From: a bacterium
GTDB lineage: Bacteria > Vulcanimicrobiota > Vulcanimicrobiia > Vulcanimicrobiales > SCRA01
Assembly (NCBI GenBank): GCA_028869325.1
Contig: JAGWST010000021.1
Location: 1-5,117 of the forward strand
Direction of reading: 5' to 3'
DNA: 5,117 bases
The stretch's first letter is position 1, and every line of letters begins with the position of its first letter. Shown here one piece after another: positions 1-5,117 of this stretch. The position numbers and the translations under genes are program-made. The notes under the pieces were generated by a model, which worked only from the letters and a program-made list of their open reading frames with translations, did not search any database and was not told the origin of the DNA.

Positions 1-419
1 CGCGCGAGGCCACCGAAGCCCAGCGCTCCCGGGCCGCCGCGGAGGCGCTGCTCTGCGATGCCGCGGAGGTGCGGCGGGCCGCGCAGACAGCTTGCTTCTC
101 GCTCTACGTGAACGCACGGCGCGAGGCGGTGGCCGTCGACCGGAGCGGCGTGGTGCGTCTGCGGCGCCGCGACGCCTTTGCGCATGCCTTTCCGGCGGCT
201 GCGGTGGCGGCGCAACTCGAGCGTGCCTTCGAGCGCTGGACGACGTACGGCGACGTGGGACGGGCGCTTCCGCGCTGCGCGCTGTTCGTGGGCGCACGCA
301 TCGCCGATGTGGGAGACGTCTCCTCGCTTGCGCAGGCGCTGGCCCTTGCCCGCGAAGAACTGCGCAGCATGCCACACGACGAGCCGATCGGGATCGTGCT
401 CTCCCGCCAGCGCGCATGA
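1..419 (+). CDS. C-terminal part of an unrecognised protein (5' end outside window)
   Basis: The frame that starts at base 3 is open from the left edge to the TGA at 417-419, giving at least 138 residues, so this is the end of a longer gene. A GTG at 69 could start a 116-residue protein, but it has no convincing Shine-Dalgarno site and the frame continues without a stop upstream of it, so a truncated gene is more likely. The visible part begins with an Ala/Glu/Arg-rich stretch that looks helical, followed by alternating hydrophobic and charged segments and a last strand-like segment near IGIVL. I see no signal peptide, membrane span or catalytic motif, and I do not recognise the family. Its stop overlaps the oxidoreductase start as ATGA (416-419), which places it in the same operon and suggests a linked metabolic role. 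Function unknown. Confidence 0.6.
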   Translation, partial: REATEAQRSRAAAEALLCDAAEVRRAAQTACFSLYVNARREAVAVDRSGVVRLRRRDAFAHAFPAAAVAAQLERAFERWTTYGDVGRALPRCALFVGARIADVGDVSSLAQALALAREELRSMPHDEPIGIVLSRQRA

Positions 420-1798
420 GTGCCGCGACGGCCGCCAAGCGCGGTTACGAGGCCGGCGTCCTGGTCGTCGGCGGCGGTAACGCAGGGTGCGTGGCGGCTT
501 TGGCGGCGGCGCGCCGCGGCGCCGACGTCCTGCTCGTCGAGCGCTATGGATTCCTCGGCGGCACGGCCACGGCGTCGATGGTGGGGCCGTGGATGACGTT
601 CCACGCCGGCCAGCGCCGAGTCGTCGGCGGCATCGCGCAGGAGATCGTCGATCGGCTGCAGCGCCTCGGCGGATCGCCGGGTCACCTTCCCGACGCCTCG
701 TCGTATGTGCCGACGATCACGCCTTTCGATCCCGAGATCCTCAAGGCGCTGCTCTTCGAGATGCTCTCCGAGGCCGGGGTACGGCTGGTGCTGCACGCGT
801 GGTTCCTGGAGGCCGCGATGGAGGAAGCCTGCGTGCGCGGCGTGCGTCTGGCCACCGTCGGCGGCCTGCGCGATGCGCAGGCCCGCATTGTGATCGACGC
901 TACCGCCGACGCGCACGTAGCCGCCGCTGCCGGCGTCACGATGCAGCAGGGCGACGAGCGCGGGCGCGTGCAAGCCTGCACGATGATCTTCCGTCTCTCG
1001 CACGTCGATCGCGAGGCGTTGGCCGCCTACGTGCGCGCACACCCCGATCAGATGCGCACGCACTTGGATGCGCGCGCGCTGCGCGGCGCGGATCTAACCG
1101 CGGTCGCAGGACTCTACGAGATCTGGGATCAGGCGCGTGCCGCCGGCGAGGTGAGCGTGCCGCGCGAGCTGGTCTCGCTCTTCGCCACGCCCTACGACGA
1201 CGAGATGACGGTCAACATGACGCGCGTGACCGGGGTCGATCCGCTCGACCCCGACGATCTGACGCGTGCGGAGATGGAGGGACGACGCCAGGTGATGGAG
1301 CTGACGGAGTTCTTTCGCCGGCGCGTGCCGGGCTTCGCGCAGGCGCGTCTCGCTGCTACCGCCGTGCAGCTGGGCGTGCGCGAGACGCGGCGCATCGTGG
1401 GCGAGTACGTGCTCACGGCGGAGGATCTGCTGACGGCACGGCGCTTTCCCGACGCGGTAGCGCGCAGCGGCTATCCAATCGACATCCACAGCCCCACAGG
1501 CGCCGGAACGGAGACCCGGCGCCTGCCGCCCGGCGAGACGTACGAGATTCCCTATCGCTGCCTGGTCCCGCGCGGCGTCGACGGTCTGCTCGTTGCCGGG
1601 CGCTGTATCTCGACGACGCATGACGCGCTCGCCTCGACCCGCCTCACGCCGACGGTGATGACGTTGGGGCAGGCGGCGGGAACGGCGGCGGCGTTGTGTG
1701 CGCGAGAGGGCATCCAGCCGCGCGCGGTGGAGGGGCAGCGGCTACGTGCCTTGCTGCGCGAGGATGGCGTCGACCTCGCGCAAGAGGTAGCGGGATGA
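416..1798 (+). CDS. FAD-dependent oxidoreductase (FAD_oxidored / PF12831-like)
   Basis: A 460-residue, probably cytoplasmic flavoprotein. The N-terminus has a Rossmann FAD-binding strand-turn-helix with GGGNAG (GxGxxG) at residues 19-24 and an acidic residue, E42, at the end of the second strand where the FAD ribose is bound. It is followed by the GFLGGTAT segment (45-52) typical of this family. Near the C-terminus lies the second FAD signature: LLVAGRCIS at 391-399, then an R-x-x-P-T segment (409-413) and GQAAGTAAA (418-426). The middle, roughly residues 60-370, is the variable substrate domain. The frame is open further upstream, but ATG 416 is preferred because it forms an ATGA overlap with the previous stop, places the Rossmann motif close to the N-terminus, and avoids a low-complexity Arg-rich extension. 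Family members often lie in carbohydrate-utilisation clusters, which fits the kinase and epimerase downstream. The substrate is unknown; oxidation of a sugar or sugar derivative is inference from context. Confidence 0.88.
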   Translation: MSAATAAKRGYEAGVLVVGGGNAGCVAALAAARRGADVLLVERYGFLGGTATASMVGPWMTFHAGQRRVVGGIAQEIVDRLQRLGGSPGHLPDASSYVPTITPFDPEILKALLFEMLSEAGVRLVLHAWFLEAAMEEACVRGVRLATVGGLRDAQARIVIDATADAHVAAAAGVTMQQGDERGRVQACTMIFRLSHVDREALAAYVRAHPDQMRTHLDARALRGADLTAVAGLYEIWDQARAAGEVSVPRELVSLFATPYDDEMTVNMTRVTGVDPLDPDDLTRAEMEGRRQVMELTEFFRRRVPGFAQARLAATAVQLGVRETRRIVGEYVLTAEDLLTARRFPDAVARSGYPIDIHSPTGAGTETRRLPPGETYEIPYRCLVPRGVDGLLVAGRCISTTHDALASTRLTPTVMTLGQAAGTAAALCAREGIQPRAVEGQRLRALLREDGVDLAQEVAG

Positions 1799-2160
1799 TG
1801 AGCGAGGTGCTGAATATGGCGGCGCGCCTTGGTCTGCGCGTGCGAATCCAGTATTTGGGCGCCGCGGCGCACGGCATCGCCGCGGAGTACGATCCGCGCA
1901 GCTCCACCATCCTCGTCAACGCGCGCGTGCTCGACGGTGAGGGCGATGGCTCGGCTGCCGTCGACGCCTGCGTTGCGCACGAGCTCTACCATCATCTGGA
2001 GTATCTCGACGTGGTGCCGCGGCGGCTTGGCCGCGAACGCGAGGCGCTGGCGGATGCCTTCGCGCGCTGTAGCTTTCGCCTGGGCATCGATCCCGCCGAG
2101 ATCCGCGCGAGACTGCGGCCGGTATCGCGAGCGGCAGGCGGAACGGAGCGAGCGGGATGA
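1795..2160 (+). CDS. Small HExxH putative zinc metallopeptidase, ImmA/IrrE-like layout
   Basis: A 121-residue protein. Residues 62-66 read HELYH, the HExxH zinc-binding and catalytic motif, inside a predicted helix that starts near V56. About 15 residues later comes EREALADAFA (81-90), where E81 or E83 could be the third zinc ligand; an Glu followed by Ala-x-x-FA is the layout of ImmA/IrrE (M78-type) peptidases. Upstream, residues 15-46 look like the short beta strands that precede the active-site helix in that fold, including an STILVN strand (37-42). There is no signal peptide, membrane span or helix-turn-helix domain, so it is probably a compact soluble protein. ATG 1795 overlaps the previous stop as ATGA and has AGAGG at 1783-1787; ATG 1798 is an alternative that loses one residue. 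Its stop overlaps the kinase start in the same way. The role in a sugar operon is unknown; proteolysis of a regulator or a non-catalytic zinc protein are both possible. Confidence 0.8.
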   Translation: MMSEVLNMAARLGLRVRIQYLGAAAHGIAAEYDPRSSTILVNARVLDGEGDGSAAVDACVAHELYHHLEYLDVVPRRLGREREALADAFARCSFRLGIDPAEIRARLRPVSRAAGGTERAG

Positions 2161-3071
2161 GGCTCTACGCGGGCGTCGACGGCGGACAGACGACGACGCA
2201 GGCCGTCATCGGTGACGAGCGCGGCGCGATCCTGGGTCGCGGCCAGGGGGGCCCCGCGAACCACGTCGACGAGCCGGGGGCGGAGGACCGCCTGCGCGCG
2301 GCCGTAGCCGGGGCGCTGACACAGGCTCTGCGCGGCGCCGCGCTGCCGTCGGCGACGCTCTTCGAGGGAGTCCACGTCGCATTGACGGGAGAGGTCGACG
2401 CGCTGCGCAGCGGCGCCGTGCGCGAGGTGGTGCGCAGCGCGCGCTTGACCGTCGCCCACGATGCCCCGGCCGCATGGATGGGGGCGTTCGCCGGCGAGCC
2501 GGGCGTGGTGGTGGTGGCGGGAACCGGCTCGGTGGCCTACGGCAGGAACGCCGACGGCGACGAGGCGCGCGTGGGCGGCTGGGGCTACCTCTTTGGCGAC
2601 CGGGGCTCGGCATTCTGGCTGGCGGCGGAGGCGCTCCGTCGTGGCCTCGAGGTTGATGATCGCGGTCGCGCGACGCCGCTGGCCGGCGCCGCGCTGGAGC
2701 ACTTTCGGGTGCGGCGGCTGGCGGAGGTGCCCGCCGCCTTTTATAGACGAAGGCTCACCCGCGAGCGCCTCGCCTCCTTTGCGCCCGTGGTCAACGAGAT
2801 GGCGCGCGGCGGCGACGTCGGCGCCGGGGCGCTGGTCACCGAGGCCGCACATGCGCTGACCGAGCTGGCCTTTGTGGCGCTCGAGCGTCTGAGTATCCGG
2901 CGCGGCGAGGTGGCCGTGGTCGGCGGCCTGGGCGGTGATCCGCTGATCCGCGCCGGGATGGCCCGCGAGCTGGAGGTGCGCGGCGCGCGCCTGCGCGAAC
3001 CGGCGGCCGATCCGGTGATGGGCGCCTTTTGGCTGGCGCTCGGCTCGAGCGTGGGGGCGGACGGTGGCTGA
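2157..3071 (+). CDS. BadF/BadG/BcrA/BcrD-type ATPase, probable N-acetylhexosamine kinase
   Basis: A 304-residue ASKHA-fold sugar kinase. Phosphate-1 motif: GVDGGQTTT at residues 6-14. A GGPANH segment (31-36) matches the G-x-x-NH sugar-binding loop of N-acetylglucosamine kinases. D102 in AHDAPAA is the likely catalytic base. GTGS at 122-125 is phosphate-2, GGWGYLFGD at 140-148 is the family's substrate/phosphate loop, and GGLGG at 256-260 is the adenosine motif. The length is close to that of bacterial GlcNAc or MurNAc kinases and well short of FGGY kinases. ATG 2157 overlaps the previous stop (ATGA), with GGAG at 2145-2148. Expected reaction: ATP-dependent 6-phosphorylation of an N-acetylated hexosamine in the cytoplasm. 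The epimerase that follows makes ManNAc or GlcNAc the best substrate guesses, but the sequence cannot choose between them. The usual GDEGS reads GDRGS here (E to R at 149). The benzoyl-CoA-reductase activator branch of the superfamily is unlikely because the cysteine ligands for its Fe-S cluster are absent. Confidence 0.87.
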   Translation: MRLYAGVDGGQTTTQAVIGDERGAILGRGQGGPANHVDEPGAEDRLRAAVAGALTQALRGAALPSATLFEGVHVALTGEVDALRSGAVREVVRSARLTVAHDAPAAWMGAFAGEPGVVVVAGTGSVAYGRNADGDEARVGGWGYLFGDRGSAFWLAAEALRRGLEVDDRGRATPLAGAALEHFRVRRLAEVPAAFYRRRLTRERLASFAPVVNEMARGGDVGAGALVTEAAHALTELAFVALERLSIRRGEVAVVGGLGGDPLIRAGMARELEVRGARLREPAADPVMGAFWLALGSSVGADGG

Positions 3072-3756
3072 TCGCTCCGCCGCTCTGCCCTTCGCGCGCG
3101 GCTTGGTCGTCAGCGTCCAGGCGGAGGAGGGTAGCCCGCTCGACGATCCGCTCGTCTTGGCGGCGCTCGCCCGCGCGGCGGAGCGCGGCGGCGCGGTGGC
3201 AATACGCGCGCAGGGGGCGGCCAACATCCGGGCGATGCGCGCCCATTGCGCCTTGCCGATCGTCGGCCTGATCAAGCGGCGCACCCCCGAGAGCGAGGTC
3301 TACATCACCCCCACGATCGCCGAGGCGCGTTCGGCCGCGGAGGGCGGCGCCGCCATGATCGCGCTCGATGCGACGCAGCGCCCTCGCCCCGGTGGCGAGC
3401 GCCTGGATGGGCTGATCGCCGCGGTCCACCGCGAGCTCGGCCTGCCGGTGCTGGCCGATTGCAGCAGCCTCGAGGAGGCGCTGGAGGCCGAGCGGCTGGG
3501 CGCGGACGCGCTGGCGACGACGCTTTGCGGCTACACGGAGCGGAGCCGCGGTACCCCGCTGCCGGCGCTGGACCTGGTCGAGCAGATCGTCGCGGCCGCT
3601 GCCCGCCCCGTGCTCTGCGAGGGGGGAGTCGCCACGCCGCGGCATGCGCTGGAGGCATTGAGGCGCGGCGCATACGCGTGTGTGGTGGGAACCGCGATCA
3701 CCAACGTCGACGCGTTGACGCGCCACTTCGCCGGCGCGATCTCCGGCCAGGCCTGA
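3064..3756 (+). CDS. nanE: N-acetylmannosamine-6-phosphate 2-epimerase
   Basis: A 230-residue TIM-barrel epimerase converting ManNAc-6-P to GlcNAc-6-P, a cytoplasmic step of sialic acid and ManNAc salvage. Family blocks appear in order: GLVVSVQA (13-20), PLDDP (25-29), AIRAQG (46-51), PIVGLIKR (65-72) with K71 as the probable catalytic lysine, VYITPT (79-84), IALDAT (99-104), RP-x-G (108-111 region), LADCSS (130-135), ATTLCGYT (151-158), CEGGVATP (185-192) with E186 as the probable catalytic acid, and VVGTAITNVDALTRHF (207-222). Length is normal for the family. The start is GTG 3064, giving an 8-base overlap with the kinase stop; a purine-rich GGGGGCGG precedes it. Overlap and order argue for co-expression with the kinase, so the kinase product is probably this enzyme's substrate. 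No sialic acid lyase (NanA), deacetylase (NagA) or transporter is in the window. Identification is strong from the ordered motifs. Confidence 0.94.
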   Translation: MADRSAALPFARGLVVSVQAEEGSPLDDPLVLAALARAAERGGAVAIRAQGAANIRAMRAHCALPIVGLIKRRTPESEVYITPTIAEARSAAEGGAAMIALDATQRPRPGGERLDGLIAAVHRELGLPVLADCSSLEEALEAERLGADALATTLCGYTERSRGTPLPALDLVEQIVAAAARPVLCEGGVATPRHALEALRRGAYACVVGTAITNVDALTRHFAGAISGQA

Positions 3757-3787
3757 GCGCGCCGGCGCGCGAAGCAACGCGCGCTCA
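3754..3787 (+). repeat. Nested GC-rich inverted repeats after nanE
   Basis: TGAGCGCGC (3754-3762) is perfectly complementary to GCGCGCTCA (3779-3787), a 9-bp stem that includes the nanE stop codon. Two competing structures sit inside: a perfect 14-base palindrome at 3757-3770 and a 7-bp hairpin, GCGCGCG (3765-3771) with CGCGCGC (3778-3784) and a 6-base loop. No T-run follows, and the GGAGG site of the next gene starts only 3 bases after the stem. It could weaken read-through or translation of the next gene, but chance is hard to exclude at this GC content. Confidence 0.45.
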
Positions 3788-3800
3788 AACGGAGGCGTAG

Positions 3801-4334
3801 ATGTTCAAGAGATCCCTGGCGGTTGCGGCCCTGCTGGCTGCCGCGGCCTTTCCGGCCCAAGCGGGCGCCGTGACGCTATTTGATAACTCCGCTCCGCCGG
3901 TGCCGCTCAAGGTGTCGTTGACGTCCTCCGCCGGCTCGCCGGTGAGCCTAGGCAAGGTGACGGCGGACCGTGACAGCGACGGCAACCTGACGGTGACCGC
4001 CGACTATCGGAGCGACGGGTCGAAGCCGATCAAGGCGGTGCGTATCCGCTTCGAGGTCATCGACCCGTTTGGAGGCCAGCTCGGGTACTTCAACGGGATC
4101 TCGCAGGACCCGCTGGTCCCGAAGAAGGCGGCCAACATGACGTGGAGCAGCGATCGGGCCTACCCCATCGCCGCCACCATCCAGGCGCGTGTTACCGACG
4201 TGGCCTTTGCCGACGGGACGTACTGGCAGGCTCCAGAGGTGCCGAACCCGGTCATCGCTGCGGAGCACCAACGCCTGCTGCAAGTCTACAGGGACGGCGG
4301 CCTACAGGCGCTGTTGAAGGCATTGGGAGAGTGA
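3801..4334 (+). CDS. Exported protein of unknown function with signal peptide
   Basis: A 177-residue protein. Residues 1-21 form a Sec signal peptide: a KR basic n-region, a hydrophobic Leu/Ala core, and an AQA cleavage site before G22. There is no lipobox cysteine, so the mature protein should be soluble in the periplasm or outside the cell. The mature part (about 156 residues) is rich in alternating strand-like segments, such as LTVTADYRSD (63-72), IKAVRIRFEVID (77-88) and ATIQARVTD (125-133). This resembles the small beta-sandwich domains of exported proteins in which an N/D-rich turn precedes K-x-I-x-A-V and a D-x-FG turn. The tail (151-175) is a probable amphipathic helix. D56, D58, D60 and G61 make a DxDxDG-like turn. 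There are no cysteines in the mature protein. The start is well supported: GGAGG at 3791-3795, 5 bases before ATG 3801. It lies 44 bases after nanE, so it may be co-transcribed. I do not recognise the family. Confidence 0.82.
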   Translation: MFKRSLAVAALLAAAAFPAQAGAVTLFDNSAPPVPLKVSLTSSAGSPVSLGKVTADRDSDGNLTVTADYRSDGSKPIKAVRIRFEVIDPFGGQLGYFNGISQDPLVPKKAANMTWSSDRAYPIAATIQARVTDVAFADGTYWQAPEVPNPVIAAEHQRLLQVYRDGGLQALLKALGE

Positions 4335-4347
4335 GACGCGCAGCGGC

Positions 4348-4391
4348 CGGCGAGACGGTCGCTGCGACGAATGTCGCAGAGCGTCTCGCCG
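4348..4391 (+). terminator. Strong imperfect hairpin, possible terminator
   Basis: A 10-bp stem (4348-4357 with 4382-4391), an asymmetric internal loop (GTCG against AG), then a 7-bp stem CTGCGAC (4362-4368) with GTCGCAG (4373-4379), closed by a GAAT loop. It starts 14 bases after the stop of the exported-protein gene, where a transcript end is expected. No U-tract follows, so it is not a classical intrinsic terminator; a 3'-end-stabilising hairpin or a Rho-assisted end is possible. Confidence 0.5.
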
Positions 4392-4413
4392 CGCGAATGA
4401 GATACTCTTCGCG
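4392..4413 (+). repeat. Second hairpin abutting the first
   Basis: CGCGAA (4392-4397) pairs with TTCGCG (4408-4413) and GAG (4399-4401) with CTC (4405-4407), leaving one bulged T at 4398 and an ATA loop: 9 bp in 22 bases. It begins at the base after the preceding hairpin ends, so the two could stack as a tandem structure. Bases 4414-4457 downstream hold nothing I can identify, and I found no convincing -35/-10 pair for coxB. Confidence 0.45.
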
Positions 4414-4457
4414 AACGAGGATTCGCTTGCCGTTCGGCCAATCCACAGAGGCGCTTC

Positions 4458-4462
4458 AGGAG
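4458..4462 (+). promoter_or_regulatory. Shine-Dalgarno site that sets the TTG start of coxB
   Basis: AGGAG lies 10 bases before TTG 4473. Between the in-frame stop at 4398 and 4473 there is no in-frame ATG or GTG. The next in-frame ATG (4530) would cut off 19 residues and has only a weak purine run before it, so this site favours TTG as the initiator. Confidence 0.65.
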
Positions 4463-4472
4463 TAAGACAAAC

Positions 4473-5117
4473 TTGGCTCATCAAGTCAATAACATTGATT
4501 TTCGGCGCCACTTGGATCGGTCGTTTTGGATGGCCACCCTGGTCATGGGGATCATCAGCGCCGTTTTGATGGTGCTGATCGTCGTCTGGCCGATCAACGA
4601 CAGTCTGGCCGTGGCCGCCAGCTCCGACTCAACGATCGACGCGATCTTCAAGTTCATGCTCTTCTTCGCCGTGCCGATTTACGTCTACGTCAACGGCTAC
4701 ATCATCTACTTCGCGTGGCGTTACAAGCACCGCCAGCACGAAGCCGGCGACGCGGTCGGCATTCCGCTCTACGGCGTGGTGCCGCTGGAGATCTGGTGGA
4801 CCGTTCTGCCGGCGATCCTGATGGTGGTTCTCGGTATCTGGAGCGCGATCGGCCTCTTGAAGCTCTACGATCCGCAGCCGGGCGCGCTCAACGTGGAGTC
4901 GATCGGCCACCAATGGAAGTTCGAGTTCCGCTACCCGGGCCTGAAGAGCTCCTTCTACGGCGATTTCTACCTGCCGGTCAATCGCCCCGTGACGATGAAT
5001 ATCACCAGCACCGACGTGATCCATTCGTTCTGGGTGCCGCAGTTCCGCGTCAAGCTCGACATGGTGCCCGGCATGGTGCAGCAGCTGCACTTCACGCCGA
5101 CGCAGATCGGCACGTAC
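4473..5117 (+). CDS. coxB: Cytochrome c oxidase subunit II (3' end outside window)
   Basis: The first 215 residues of haem-copper oxidase subunit II, a membrane protein that receives electrons from cytochrome c for O2 reduction. Three hydrophobic segments are visible: about 19-41, 58-82 and 99-128. The last carries PLEIWWTVLPAIL (104-116), the family's second transmembrane helix signature; E106 matches the glutamate at the K-channel entrance in mitochondrial enzymes. The periplasmic cupredoxin domain follows: GHQWKFEFRYP (145-155) is the aromatic segment near the electron-entry site, H184 in DVIHSFWVP (181-189) is the first CuA ligand, and D196-M-V-PG (to 200) matches the conserved D-x-x-PGR, with M in place of R. 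The window ends at GTY, just before the loop with the two Cys, Glu, His and Met ligands. A quinol-oxidase subunit II therefore cannot be fully excluded, although H184 argues for CuA. The initiator is TTG, supported by AGGAG at 4458-4462. The gene probably heads a terminal-oxidase operon continuing to the right. Confidence 0.92.
   Translation, partial: MAHQVNNIDFRRHLDRSFWMATLVMGIISAVLMVLIVVWPINDSLAVAASSDSTIDAIFKFMLFFAVPIYVYVNGYIIYFAWRYKHRQHEAGDAVGIPLYGVVPLEIWWTVLPAILMVVLGIWSAIGLLKLYDPQPGALNVESIGHQWKFEFRYPGLKSSFYGDFYLPVNRPVTMNITSTDVIHSFWVPQFRVKLDMVPGMVQQLHFTPTQIGTY

Noticed and set aside
92..415. Upstream extension of the oxidoreductase frame to a start at 92
   Set aside because: The extra 108 residues are Arg/Ala-rich without pattern and overlap the upstream reading frame. 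ATG 416 gives an ATGA overlap like the neighbouring junctions and a normal Rossmann N-terminus.
104..1063. 319-codon open frame on the - strand
   Set aside because: Antisense to the upstream partial gene and the FAD oxidoreductase; low-complexity Arg/Ala/Gly composition and no motif. A GC-driven shadow.
487..1623. 378-codon open frame on the + strand in a different frame from the oxidoreductase
   Set aside because: Very Arg-rich translation with no family motifs, and fully inside the oxidoreductase, whose FAD motifs are clear.
1992..3284. 430-codon open frame on the - strand
   Set aside because: It lies antisense to the peptidase-like gene, kinase and nanE, all of which carry recognisable motifs. 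Its translation is Arg/Ala/His-rich with no domain pattern, as expected from the complement of GC-rich coding DNA.
3966..3983. Calcium-binding EF-hand or dockerin loop in the exported protein (DxDxDG)
   Set aside because: The single DRDSDG run lacks the acidic residue at position 12 and flanking helices, and it sits between predicted strands, so it is more likely a beta turn.
4401..4406. -10 promoter element (GATACT) for coxB
   Set aside because: Only 4 of 6 bases match TATAAT, no -35-like hexamer lies about 17 bases upstream, and the bases are better explained as part of the second hairpin.
4629..5090. 153-codon open frame on the - strand
   Set aside because: Antisense to the well-supported coxB; no motif and a His/Asp/Glu/Arg-rich composition typical of a complement frame.

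Overview
This GC-rich window of tightly packed genes, all on the + strand, looks like part of a bacterial chromosome. The gene content (amino-sugar salvage beside an aerobic terminal oxidase, Shine-Dalgarno sites, ATGA start/stop overlaps) does not fix the phylum. A GC-rich, poorly cultured lineage such as Eremiobacterota/Vulcanimicrobiota or Armatimonadota would fit, but that is only a guess. No RNA genes, CRISPR arrays, insertion sequences or other mobile elements were seen.

Bases 1-3756 are one compact operon. It holds (1) the C-terminal end of an unrecognised protein that runs off the left edge; (2) a 460-aa FAD-dependent oxidoreductase of the FAD_oxidored (PF12831-like) type; (3) a 121-aa protein with an HExxH zinc-protease motif of ImmA/IrrE-like layout; (4) a 304-aa BadF/BadG/BcrA/BcrD-type sugar kinase resembling N-acetylglucosamine kinase; and (5) a 230-aa NanE-type N-acetylmannosamine-6-phosphate 2-epimerase. 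The first three junctions are 4-base ATGA overlaps and the fourth is an 8-base overlap, so the genes are probably co-transcribed and translationally coupled. Kinase and epimerase form a sensible pair: an N-acetylhexosamine is phosphorylated at C6, and ManNAc-6-P is converted to GlcNAc-6-P. The oxidoreductase may act upstream on the sugar or a derivative, but its substrate cannot be read from the sequence. The zinc-protease-like protein is the unexpected member.

Bases 3757-3800 are a short spacer with GC-only inverted repeats. The gene at 3801-4334 encodes a 177-aa exported protein with a clear signal peptide and a probable beta-sandwich body of unknown function. The 138-base gap at 4335-4472 contains two abutting hairpins, probably a transcript boundary. 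From 4473 to the right edge runs the start of a cytochrome c oxidase subunit II gene (coxB/ctaC-like) with a TTG start. The window cuts it just before the expected CuA loop. It begins a separate respiratory block that is not obviously related to the salvage operon.
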